Assembly (NCBI RefSeq): GCF_021502655.1
Contig: NZ_JAKFFT010000004.1
Location: 434,001 to 498,000 of the forward strand
DNA from: Dyadobacter sp. CY347
GTDB taxonomy: Bacteria > Bacteroidota > Bacteroidia > Cytophagales > Spirosomataceae
Reading direction: 5' to 3'
Length of the DNA stretch: 64,000 nt
Positions 17,418-25,228 of this stretch are shown here, one piece after another (the first letter of the stretch is position 1; every line of letters begins with the position of its first letter). Under the pieces are notes generated by a model. That model saw only the letters and a list, made by a program, of their open reading frames with translations, had not been told where the DNA came from and did no database searches. The position numbers were made by a program, and so were the translations under genes.

Positions 17418-19970
17418 GTGAGAAAATCAATTTTTACATGTCTGCTTGCGCTTGCAGGAGTTTATGCAACGGCGCAAAGCATTAGAGTTTCGGGAAATGT
17501 GCGCGATGAGCGCGGAGAGCCGCTCGTTGGCGCATCAGTGCTGGAAAAAGGAACCAATAATGGCACCAGTACGAACGGCAGCGGCGCCTATACGCTGTCG
17601 GTAGGAAAGTCGGATGCTATTCTTGTTGCGACATTTGTCGGTTATAATGTTGTTGAACGCGCGGTTTCGGCCAATGCTAATCTGGATTTCACAATGACCG
17701 ACGCGTCCATTCTTAATCAGGTAACCATTGTGGGTTCGAGAAATGGAAACCGTTCGTCCACAGACACGCCGTCGCCGGTGGATGTAATTGATATCCGGGA
17801 GATTACTACCAAACAAGGCCAGCTTGATGTCAATCAATTGCTGCAATTTGCTGCGCCTTCGTTTAATTCCAACAGGCAAACCGGTTCCGATGGCGCGGAC
17901 CACGTGGATCCTGCGTCGCTGCGGGGCCTTGGGCCAGACCAGACATTGGTTTTGATCAATGGAAAACGCAGGCACCAGTCGGCGCTGGTCAATCTTTTCG
18001 GATCAAGAGGGCGTGGAAATACGGGAACGGATCTGAATGCGATTCCGGCCGCGGCCATTGAGCGCATCGAAATTTTGAGGGATGGCGCAGCCGCACAATA
18101 CGGTTCGGACGCGATTGCAGGCGTGATCAACATTGTTTTGAAGGAGAATGTGAACCAGCTTACGGCCAATGTAAATGCAGGGATTTATAAGTCCAAATAT
18201 CGTTTTGACAACAGAACTTTCGACGGCCTCAATTACAATGTGAATTTGAACTATGGCTTCAAAGTGGCTGAAAAAGGCTTTGTCAATGTAACGGCCGACT
18301 ATAATTTCCGCGACCATACCAATCGTGCAAACACGGTTTCAGATGAGGCCGATTTGTCCAGAAGGCAGTATGGCGATCCAAAAATCAATAATGCGGCCTT
18401 GTATTACAATGCAAAGATTCCGATCGGACAAAACATTCAGGTTTACAGTTTCGGGGGGATTAACCGGCGCATTGGTGATGCTTACGCATGGACCAGGTTT
18501 GCGGACGACGATCGCAATGTGCCCGCAGTGTATCCCAATGGTTTTGACCCGGTGATCGGAAGCGCTATCGACGATAGGGCAGTCACCGGTGGCGTGCGGG
18601 GCGTTTGGCGGAACTGGAACATTGATCTGAGCAACACATATGGTTTCAATAAATTCCGTTTTGACGTTCGGAATTCCATTAATACTTCACTGGGGCTGGG
18701 CTCGCCGACGGAGTTTGATGCAGGCGGTTTTCAATTGTCGCAAAATGTCTCTAATCTGAATATTTCCCGTTACTATCAGACTGTTTTTCAAGGCCTTAAC
18801 ATTGCATTCGGCGGAGAATTCAGGACCGAGCGCTACAAAATATTTGCTGGCGACCGTCCTTCATATTACAATTATGATCCCACGCTTCCCGGCGCAGCGC
18901 AAGGTTTTCCAGGTTTTAGTCCGGCCGATGTTACGGACAAAAGCCGCTCAAATGCGGGGGCTTACCTGGACATTGAAGCAGATTTGACGAAAAAATTCCT
19001 GATCGATGCAGCCGTGCGTTTCGAGAGTTACAGCGATTTTGGAACCACAATCAATGGTAAAGTGGGCTTGCGATATAAAATTACCAACGCAATCGGACTT
19101 CGCGGATCGGTCAGCACAGGTTTCCGCGCGCCTTCACTTGCTCAGAAATATTTCAATTCCACTTTTACCAATTTTGTAAATGGCGAGGCTGTGGACGTCT
19201 TGCTCGCCAACAACAATAGTGAAGTGACGCGCGCGCTGGGCATTCCAAAATTGAAGCAGGAAACTTCGCAAAACGCAAGTGTCGGGCTGACATTGAATCC
19301 GGCTCCCGGCTTGTCGGTAACAGTTGATGGATATTATGTGAAGGTCAAAGATCGCGTGGTGCTTACAGGACAATTCAGTGATGAGGATGAGGACATTGGC
19401 AGCTTATTGAAAGCGCTGCGAGTTGGAAAAGCCCAGTTTTTCACAAATGCATTGTCCTACACAACGACAACAGGGATCGACCTGGTTGTGGCGCATTCCA
19501 CAGCATTAGGGATCGGGAGATTAAGCACGACATTGGCTGCAAATTTCAATCAAATGGACCTGGGGCCGATTAATACGGTGCCTAGATTGGAAGGAAAAGA
19601 AGATCTTTATTTTGATGAAAGAGAACGCCGCTTCGTGCTGGCTTCCGCTCCGCCTTCGAAAATTAACCTAACATTCGATTATGGCATTAACAAACTCAGT
19701 TTTATGGTGCGCCTCATCCGTTTCGGCGAGGTTAAGCTGGCAAACTGGGATTATGAGCTGGATGTGTATAAAGCAAAAGTGCAGACCGACCTGACAGTGA
19801 ATTACAAATTCAACAAGAATTTTTCACTTTCCATCGGCGGAAGCAACATCCTGAATGTGTATCCGGATATGTCACTGCCGAACCTGACAGAATCAGGCGG
19901 AGGCTGGGACCCAGTCCAGATGGGAACCAACGGCGCCTTTTTCTTTACTAGATTGGGTTTCAGATTTTAA
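17418..19970 (+). CDS. TonB-dependent receptor
   Basis: The 850-residue outer membrane receptor starts at a GTG and has a signal peptide (MRKSIFTCLLALAGVYATAQ). The carboxypeptidase-like domain (VSGNVRDERGEPLVGASV) is followed by a complete plug with LRGLGPDQTLVLINGKRR and a barrel beginning RDGAAAQYGSDAIAGVINIVL. The C-terminus is FFTRLGFRF, a normal BAM signal with terminal Phe. The plug and barrel are of the vitamin B12/siderophore BtuB-like type rather than SusC. Ligand is unknown. No SusD gene is next to it. Confidence 0.92.
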   Translation: MRKSIFTCLLALAGVYATAQSIRVSGNVRDERGEPLVGASVLEKGTNNGTSTNGSGAYTLSVGKSDAILVATFVGYNVVERAVSANANLDFTMTDASILNQVTIVGSRNGNRSSTDTPSPVDVIDIREITTKQGQLDVNQLLQFAAPSFNSNRQTGSDGADHVDPASLRGLGPDQTLVLINGKRRHQSALVNLFGSRGRGNTGTDLNAIPAAAIERIEILRDGAAAQYGSDAIAGVINIVLKENVNQLTANVNAGIYKSKYRFDNRTFDGLNYNVNLNYGFKVAEKGFVNVTADYNFRDHTNRANTVSDEADLSRRQYGDPKINNAALYYNAKIPIGQNIQVYSFGGINRRIGDAYAWTRFADDDRNVPAVYPNGFDPVIGSAIDDRAVTGGVRGVWRNWNIDLSNTYGFNKFRFDVRNSINTSLGLGSPTEFDAGGFQLSQNVSNLNISRYYQTVFQGLNIAFGGEFRTERYKIFAGDRPSYYNYDPTLPGAAQGFPGFSPADVTDKSRSNAGAYLDIEADLTKKFLIDAAVRFESYSDFGTTINGKVGLRYKITNAIGLRGSVSTGFRAPSLAQKYFNSTFTNFVNGEAVDVLLANNNSEVTRALGIPKLKQETSQNASVGLTLNPAPGLSVTVDGYYVKVKDRVVLTGQFSDEDEDIGSLLKALRVGKAQFFTNALSYTTTTGIDLVVAHSTALGIGRLSTTLAANFNQMDLGPINTVPRLEGKEDLYFDERERRFVLASAPPSKINLTFDYGINKLSFMVRLIRFGEVKLANWDYELDVYKAKVQTDLTVNYKFNKNFSLSIGGSNILNVYPDMSLPNLTESGGGWDPVQMGTNGAFFFTRLGFRF

Positions 19971-20013
19971 TATAAATAGAAGATTAGCCTAAGTTGCCAT
20001 CTTGCCTGTAAAT

Positions 20014-20050
20014 AAAAAGGGTGCACTGCCGAAGCAATGCACCCTTTTTA
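20014..20050. terminator. Bidirectional rho-independent terminator
   Basis: AAAAAGGGTGCA at 20014-20025 pairs perfectly with TGCACCCTTTTT at 20038-20049; the loop also contains a TGC/GCA pair. The A- and T-tracts make it work on both strands, between the convergent TonB receptor and ccmF genes. Confidence 0.9.
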
Positions 20051-20064
20051 TTGATCCTGAATTT

Positions 20065-22659
20065 TTATACAGCCTGAACCTTGATTTTCGGCTTCTTATC
20101 CGCGGACTGATTTTCTTTATCCCGCATTTTGATGAAATCTTTGAAACGTCGGATCGTGGCCAAAATGAAGCCGATTACCAGCACAAATGTTCCCAGCCAG
20201 AGAATGTTGATCAATGGTTTTTCAATGGCTTTCATGACGATAAAGTCGCGCTGGGTGGTGTTAACCGCGAACGAAAACTGCCCAGTTTGCGGGTTGATTT
20301 CCTGAAACTGAATACGCATACCCAGATCATTGTTCACCTCAGGCTTGCGCGCCACCATGCGGTCGCGGATCACGAATGAAGGCGTTACGACATATTCCTT
20401 GTCTTTATCCAGCACGCGGATCACGGCCTTAACCGCAGCATCGCCGTCGCCCAACTGAACCCCTTCAACCTGCTCTGTACGCACGACATTATCCAGGATC
20501 GCCACATAGTCATTCACGAAGAATGTATCGCGCATGCTGATCGTGAAATTCTCCGTCTGGCTCCAAACCGGCTCTGCTGTCGGGTTGGTCACCATATTTA
20601 CGTGGGTATAAAGGTCTTTGTCAACTTTCCTCTGAATGTCAGGAGACGATACGATTCCACCCATTCTTGGGTTAATCTGCACCCTTGGGAAAAGGCTGAA
20701 AATCCTGCCCGAAGGCTCCCTATACTCGATCTCGTAATAGAAGTTTTCAGGGAAAAGCTCAATGGTGTCGCCTTTGACATTGTATTTTTTACCATCCACA
20801 ACAATGTCTCTCAAAGCAACGGCATGAAAATCACCCTCGATTATATCAACCCAGCTTTTTGGAATATATCCCGGGATCTTACGCGGCTCTACGCGCACAT
20901 CACGCCAGGTAAGCATGTAGTCGCCCATTTTCTCGGGCTTATTGAGCCAGAGCGTAATATTCTCCTTGTTTTCTTTATTGTCGTTATTCGTAAATTCCTC
21001 GCTTCTTGAAATCATCAAGCCGGAGTTGTTGATCGAAACGACTTTGGTATAAGCAGACGAAAACAAGATCCCGATCAGCATCAATGCAACGCCAATGTGC
21101 GTGATCGCGCCGCCGGACAGGTTATAATTTCCGCGTATGATGTTCAAAAGAATGGTCCCGTTGGCAACAATTGCGAAAACAGCAGCCGTCAGCAGAACAA
21201 TATATTGAATCTCTCTCACGCCTTGTACCGTAATAATGGCTGCGCTGATCAGCAGAGAGATAAGTAACGGCGTATAAAGCGCCTGCAATCTGTTTTGACC
21301 CACTCTTTTCCACCAGAAAAACTGCCCTACACCCGTCAAAATGACGATCAGCGAGAAGAACCAAAGCTGGAATTTGTTATAGTGTCCGATCTGATCTGCC
21401 GGAAGCGCCATGTTTAAAACCGTCCCGAATGCTTCGGCGATCTTGTTGTAAACCGGAATAGAAGTGGTTGCCAAAATCTGGAATCCTGATAAGCATAGCA
21501 ATGTTGCGCCAATGAAAATCCAGAATTCCTGCGAATAGGTTGAAACTTCCTCTTCGTCGCTTGGTAGATCTTTCCAACGATAGATAAGCAAGCCGATAGC
21601 GACAACAGTGAAGGTCAGCAGGTAAATCAGCAGCTGTCCGGAAAGTCCCAGATCCGTAAATGAGTGAACCGACGCATTACCCAAAACCCCACTTCTGGTC
21701 ATGAATGTGGAATATAGGATTAATATAAATGTGGCAATGGTAAGAATGAACGATGTTTTTAATGCTGTTGCATTCTTACGTCCGATAATCATGGTATGCA
21801 CCGCTGCAACCAGGATCAGCCAGGGCACGATGGATGAATTTTCGACAGGGTCCCAGTTCCAGTAACCACCAAAATTCAGCGTTTCATAAGCCCAGTAAGC
21901 GCCCATCAAAATTCCGATACAAAGGATCATCGCCGAAAACAGTGCCCATGGCAATGCTGGACGGATCCATTCCTGGATTTTTTTAGTCCACAAACCTGCG
22001 ATAGCAAACGAGAATGGAATCAATGTTGTGGCAAAACCCAAAAACAGGGTAGGAGGGTGAATTACCATCCAGTAGTTCTGCAAAAGGGGATTAAGGCCGT
22101 TTCCGTCTTTCGGGATGAAATTTGGGTCCATCTGGTAAACAGGCAGGTCCGGCATTACTTCTTTAAGCAGCAAAAATGGTGTAGAACCGATTTTCAGGTC
22201 TAGCCCGGGAATGACAACGCCCAGAATCATAGAAGTTAAAAACGCCTGCACCAATGCAAAAACGGTCATTACCGGCGCTTCCCATGAACGGTTTGTGAAG
22301 ATAAGTACGCAGCCCAAGACGACATTCCAGAAGATCCATAAAAGAAAACTTCCTTCCTGATCTTGCCAGAAACTTGAAATCGTGTAACCGGTTGGCAGCG
22401 ACAACGAAGAGTTTTTCCAGGCGTAATGATATTCAAAATAATGGTTTCCAATGATCCAGTAAAGGGAGAAAACAACACCCAGAACCGCCGCAACGTGGAA
22501 ATAGAAAACGGCGCGGCCGAATTTCTTCCAGATTTTGGCATCTTCAATGGCTATACCCGACATCCCTGCCTTGAAATAGGCGAATGTGGCAACGAGCGCG
22601 GTTACAAAAGCAATAATGACAAGCAGGTGACCTGCACTTCCAATGGTGGTGTGAATCAT
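20065..22659 (-). CDS. ccmF: Cytochrome c maturation heme lyase CcmF
   Basis: CcmF takes heme from holo-CcmE and attaches it to apocytochrome c in the periplasm. The 864-residue protein has many membrane segments. The WWD-type heme motif GGYWNWDPVENSS lies at residues 264-276, and the conserved HPPTLFLG follows residue 200. A long soluble C-terminal periplasmic region (about 550-830) precedes the last membrane helix. It is longer than E. coli CcmF (647 residues), a known feature of systems lacking CcmH/I. It overlaps ccmE by 4 bp and is the distal gene of the ccm operon. Confidence 0.93.
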   Translation of the reverse strand: MIHTTIGSAGHLLVIIAFVTALVATFAYFKAGMSGIAIEDAKIWKKFGRAVFYFHVAAVLGVVFSLYWIIGNHYFEYHYAWKNSSLSLPTGYTISSFWQDQEGSFLLWIFWNVVLGCVLIFTNRSWEAPVMTVFALVQAFLTSMILGVVIPGLDLKIGSTPFLLLKEVMPDLPVYQMDPNFIPKDGNGLNPLLQNYWMVIHPPTLFLGFATTLIPFSFAIAGLWTKKIQEWIRPALPWALFSAMILCIGILMGAYWAYETLNFGGYWNWDPVENSSIVPWLILVAAVHTMIIGRKNATALKTSFILTIATFILILYSTFMTRSGVLGNASVHSFTDLGLSGQLLIYLLTFTVVAIGLLIYRWKDLPSDEEEVSTYSQEFWIFIGATLLCLSGFQILATTSIPVYNKIAEAFGTVLNMALPADQIGHYNKFQLWFFSLIVILTGVGQFFWWKRVGQNRLQALYTPLLISLLISAAIITVQGVREIQYIVLLTAAVFAIVANGTILLNIIRGNYNLSGGAITHIGVALMLIGILFSSAYTKVVSINNSGLMISRSEEFTNNDNKENKENITLWLNKPEKMGDYMLTWRDVRVEPRKIPGYIPKSWVDIIEGDFHAVALRDIVVDGKKYNVKGDTIELFPENFYYEIEYREPSGRIFSLFPRVQINPRMGGIVSSPDIQRKVDKDLYTHVNMVTNPTAEPVWSQTENFTISMRDTFFVNDYVAILDNVVRTEQVEGVQLGDGDAAVKAVIRVLDKDKEYVVTPSFVIRDRMVARKPEVNNDLGMRIQFQEINPQTGQFSFAVNTTQRDFIVMKAIEKPLINILWLGTFVLVIGFILATIRRFKDFIKMRDKENQSADKKPKIKVQAV

Positions 22660-23090
22660 GATTGTTCTGCAGTATGTTCAGTCGTTTCCATTTTGCCGTT
22701 CTCGTATTTCGATGGGCACTTCATCAGGATCTTTTCCGCGGTAAAAGCGCCGTCTTTCATTTTTCCCACCACCACAACTTGCTCAGATTTATCGAAGTCC
22801 TGTGGTTTTGAGTTTTTGTAAACGACCCTTTGCTCTACCTTGTTATTGTCGATCAATGTGAAAGCGAAATAGTTAGGATCAACCTGAGGCTGATATTCCA
22901 TGCCTATAATGTGGCCTGATGCATCTTTTTTAAGTGTGCCGACAACGTGAATGCTTTCTGCATCGCCGTCCTGCGCCATTTCTTTGGCTTTTGTAAAATC
23001 GACATATGTGCTTGCATCGCCGGCTGTTGAGACAATGATGCCAATGGCCACAGCAATGATGATCAAACCGAATATTTGTATCTTTTTCAT
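22656..23090 (-). CDS. ccmE: Cytochrome c maturation heme chaperone CcmE, cysteine type
   Basis: CcmE is a membrane-anchored periplasmic OB-fold protein that carries heme covalently from CcmC to CcmF. The 144-residue protein has an N-terminal membrane anchor (residues 4-21) and an OB-fold body. In E. coli the heme attaches to His130 in HxxxY. Here the same place reads CPSKY, so Cys125 replaces histidine while Tyr129 is retained. Cys-type CcmE is described for some archaea and Desulfovibrio species, where CcmH and CcmG are also missing. No ccmG, ccmH or ccmI is in this cluster. It overlaps ccmF by 4 bp. Confidence 0.93.
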   Translation of the reverse strand: MKKIQIFGLIIIAVAIGIIVSTAGDASTYVDFTKAKEMAQDGDAESIHVVGTLKKDASGHIIGMEYQPQVDPNYFAFTLIDNNKVEQRVVYKNSKPQDFDKSEQVVVVGKMKDGAFTAEKILMKCPSKYENGKMETTEHTAEQS

Positions 23091-23096
23091 GAAAGT

Positions 23097-23321
23097 TTAC
23101 TTGATATTTAATTCCTTTTCGATTTTGCTTACTTTGGAATCAATCCGAAGCATATTAATTGCGATTCCTGCAAAAACCACAGCAATCACAGCCACAACAA
23201 CCCAGATCTTACCATCTTCGCGAAGTTTGTCGGCCATAGGCACGCCATTATCAACGGCTTGCGCAAACAAGTTTCCTGAAATCAAAAATAAGGTGAGTAG
23301 TAAGAGGGAGACTTTTTTCAT
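23097..23321 (-). CDS. ccmD: CcmD family protein with signal-like N-terminus
   Basis: The 74-residue protein has an N-terminal hydrophobic leader (MKKVSLLLLTLFLISGNLFA) and a second membrane helix (about 39-57, IWVVVAVIAVVFAGIAINM), then a short charged tail (RIDSKVSKIEKE). Small size, the single core helix with charged cytoplasmic tail, and the position between ccmE and ccmC indicate CcmD, which helps release holo-CcmE from CcmC. Assignment rests mainly on context. The gene lies 6 bp upstream of ccmE. Confidence 0.8.
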   Translation of the reverse strand: MKKVSLLLLTLFLISGNLFAQAVDNGVPMADKLREDGKIWVVVAVIAVVFAGIAINMLRIDSKVSKIEKELNIK

Positions 23322-23396
23322 TGTATGAGTAATGGTCTGAATTCTTAACGAAAATTTGATTTAAAATGTTTGTGATCAAAGAAATTAGTGGATGTT

Positions 23397-24083
23397 TCAG
23401 GATATTTTGTCAGAAGTGATCAATGCTTCATCCCTGACCCGGTTGATCACTTTGATCCGGATCCGAAGCTCAGCCAGCCATAAACCCAGCAGAATATAAC
23501 CAATGATAGCAGGATAGAAAACTCTCCGGATGTCGCTGTTGAAATCGTAAGAGCCGAATGTGCTGTTTCCGCCGCTGCCTGGGTGCAAAGAATCTGTCAG
23601 CCGGGGCAGGATGTAAATGATCGGGATAAAAACGGCGAATGCGAAAATGTTGTAAACCGAAGAAATCCGGGCTCTGCGCTGCTCGTCTTCAAATGAGCTT
23701 CTTAACAATAAATAGGCAAGATAGATCAGGATGCCAACCGCAGCACCATTCAGTTTTGGGTCATTTGGCCAGGGATCGCCCCAGGTGTAATTGGCCCAAA
23801 CCGAGCCCGTTAGGCAGCCCAAAATTCCGAAGAATATGGCAGACTTGGCCAGCTCACTCGCAATGTCGTCATCGCCTATTCGTCCTTTGTTCAAATAACG
23901 GATTGAAAAAATCATGGACGCAAAAAGCAGCGTAGTCATGGCAAGCCAGAGCGCTACGTGAAAATAAGTGTTACGAATGCTCTCATTGATGATGGCAAGG
24001 CGCGGGACCGGACCCATCAGACCCATAAAAATGACATAGAATATGATTACTATGCAGAGGATTTTCCACCAGGACTTTCTCAT
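23397..24083 (-). CDS. ccmC: Heme exporter/heme handling protein CcmC
   Basis: CcmC presents heme in the periplasm and loads it on CcmE. The 228-residue protein has six predicted membrane segments. The two axial His candidates are His42 (TYFHVALW) and His167 (SLHPGSGG). The tryptophan-rich periplasmic motif is present but degenerate: TWGDPWPNDPK (Trp101, Trp105) instead of the canonical WGTWWVWD. It sits between ccmB and ccmD on the same strand. Confidence 0.9.
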   Translation of the reverse strand: MRKSWWKILCIVIIFYVIFMGLMGPVPRLAIINESIRNTYFHVALWLAMTTLLFASMIFSIRYLNKGRIGDDDIASELAKSAIFFGILGCLTGSVWANYTWGDPWPNDPKLNGAAVGILIYLAYLLLRSSFEDEQRRARISSVYNIFAFAVFIPIIYILPRLTDSLHPGSGGNSTFGSYDFNSDIRRVFYPAIIGYILLGLWLAELRIRIKVINRVRDEALITSDKIS

Positions 24084-24122
24084 TTTTACTCTTATACTTT
24101 AATGCTTACTCGCCAGTCAAAA

Positions 24123-24800
24123 TCAACTTCTCCACAGATAGGGAAAAAGCAGGTAACTAAGCGTAATTACTATGAGATCAATTGATAACAGTGTGCTGAT
24201 TTCGTCCGTGCTGACCGACCAGTCCAAACCATCCATCGCATTTTTGGCCAGCTTAATGGTCATCAGCAGCATTGGTAATATGATCGGGAAGCTCAAAACA
24301 GCCATTAATGTTGCGCTGTTATCCGCTTTGGAGGCGATTCCTGCCACAAGCGTTAACACGGATGCGAAACCGATCGCTGCAAGGAAAAGGCACAGGATAA
24401 AAAGGCCCATATCACCAATCGCATTGCCCATTACAAAAGAATAAAACACAAAACCCATCCCAGATAATAACAACATTATCAATGAGTTGTAAATTATTTT
24501 TGAAATAATAATCGCTTGCGGACTGCAAAGGCTGTAATAGTATAGCAACCGGCCATAGCGCTCTTGCGAGAAACTTTTGGCAATCGCATTAACCGCTGTA
24601 AACAGAATGATGATCCAGAATAGTGTGTTCCAGACAATAGGAGTGAGTTGATTTCTTCTGAGATTGAAGCTCAGATAGCAGACGAAAACGGTGCTGATCA
24701 CGTAAAGTAACATGCCGCTCAGCGCATACTTTTGACGCCATTCGAGTGTAACTTCTTTCCAGATAAGGGTTTTAATCTCGTTCAAAATTCCGCTGCTCAT
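24123..24800 (-). CDS. ccmB: Heme exporter membrane subunit CcmB
   Basis: CcmB is the membrane part of the CcmAB ABC transporter that releases holo-CcmE from CcmC. The 225-residue protein begins with a cytoplasmic stretch IKTLIWKEVTLEWRQKYALSG, typical for CcmB, and has six hydrophobic segments. It is the first gene of the ccm run. A ccmA ATPase gene, which CcmB needs, is not in the window and must lie elsewhere. It diverges from feoA. Confidence 0.9.
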   Translation of the reverse strand: MSSGILNEIKTLIWKEVTLEWRQKYALSGMLLYVISTVFVCYLSFNLRRNQLTPIVWNTLFWIIILFTAVNAIAKSFSQERYGRLLYYYSLCSPQAIIISKIIYNSLIMLLLSGMGFVFYSFVMGNAIGDMGLFILCLFLAAIGFASVLTLVAGIASKADNSATLMAVLSFPIILPMLLMTIKLAKNAMDGLDWSVSTDEISTLLSIDLIVITLSYLLFPYLWRS

Positions 24801-24815
24801 TTACTCTTTGCGCTG

Positions 24816-24846
24816 CAAAAGTACTACATAAAGCCTGAGGGAAATA
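24816..24846 (-). promoter_or_regulatory. Candidate promoter of the ccm run
   Basis: On the minus strand the perfect -7 element TACTTTTG (24816-24823) lies 16 bp before the ccmB ATG. The -33 position 19 nt upstream reads TATT, a weak match. Confidence 0.35.
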
Positions 24847-24906
24847 ATAAAACGGTCATGATTTTCGATGATTTATATGGGTGTGGGCACAATTGCAAAA
24901 GTTATG

Positions 24907-24937
24907 TTTGAATTACGGTGTGATAGTGCTTTATTTG
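24907..24937 (+). promoter_or_regulatory. Promoter of feoAB
   Basis: TTTG at 24907-24910 is followed by exactly 19 nt and TTTATTTG at 24930-24937. This matches the Bacteroidota TTTG-N19-TAnnTTTG pattern with one mismatch. A Fur-type operator could not be identified with confidence. Confidence 0.55.
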
Positions 24938-24950
24938 CACTTTAAATAAA

Positions 24951-25199
24951 ATGAATCTAAATAAGGAGTGTATGTCAGCTCGTACGGTCAGTCATCTTCG
25001 AAAGGGCGAAAAGGGGGTCATAAAATCTTTTACGGATCGGGCAATGTCGTTGAAATTACTGGAAATGGGTTGTCTGCCCGGGTGTGAAGTGCGCCTGGAT
25101 GCAGTTGCGCCGTTTGGTGATCCGATCTGTATTAATGTTGGCGGTTCCTATTGCCTTTCGCTCAGATTGAACGAGGCGGCCGTGATTGTGCTTGAATAA
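24951..25199 (+). CDS. feoA: Ferrous iron transport protein A
   Basis: FeoA is a small SH3-like cytoplasmic protein that works with FeoB in ferrous iron uptake. The 82-residue protein shows SHLRKGEKGVIKSF, LLEMGCLPGCEV and the C-terminal YCLSLRLNEAAVIVL of the family. Two starts are possible: ATG at 24951, and ATG at 24972, which has AAGGAG three bases upstream and would leave a more normal leader behind the promoter at 24907. The second start gives 75 residues. feoB follows after 29 bp. Confidence 0.92.
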   Translation: MNLNKECMSARTVSHLRKGEKGVIKSFTDRAMSLKLLEMGCLPGCEVRLDAVAPFGDPICINVGGSYCLSLRLNEAAVIVLE

Positions 25200-25228
25200 G
25201 CAATACGTTCCGATTATAAGCCTCTCCA

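Noticed and set aside
17535..17975. Open frame of 146 codons antisense to the second TonB receptor gene
   Set aside because: Composition is basic and Cys/His-rich in a way typical of antisense translation, and the plus strand encodes conserved plug and regulatory-like domains.
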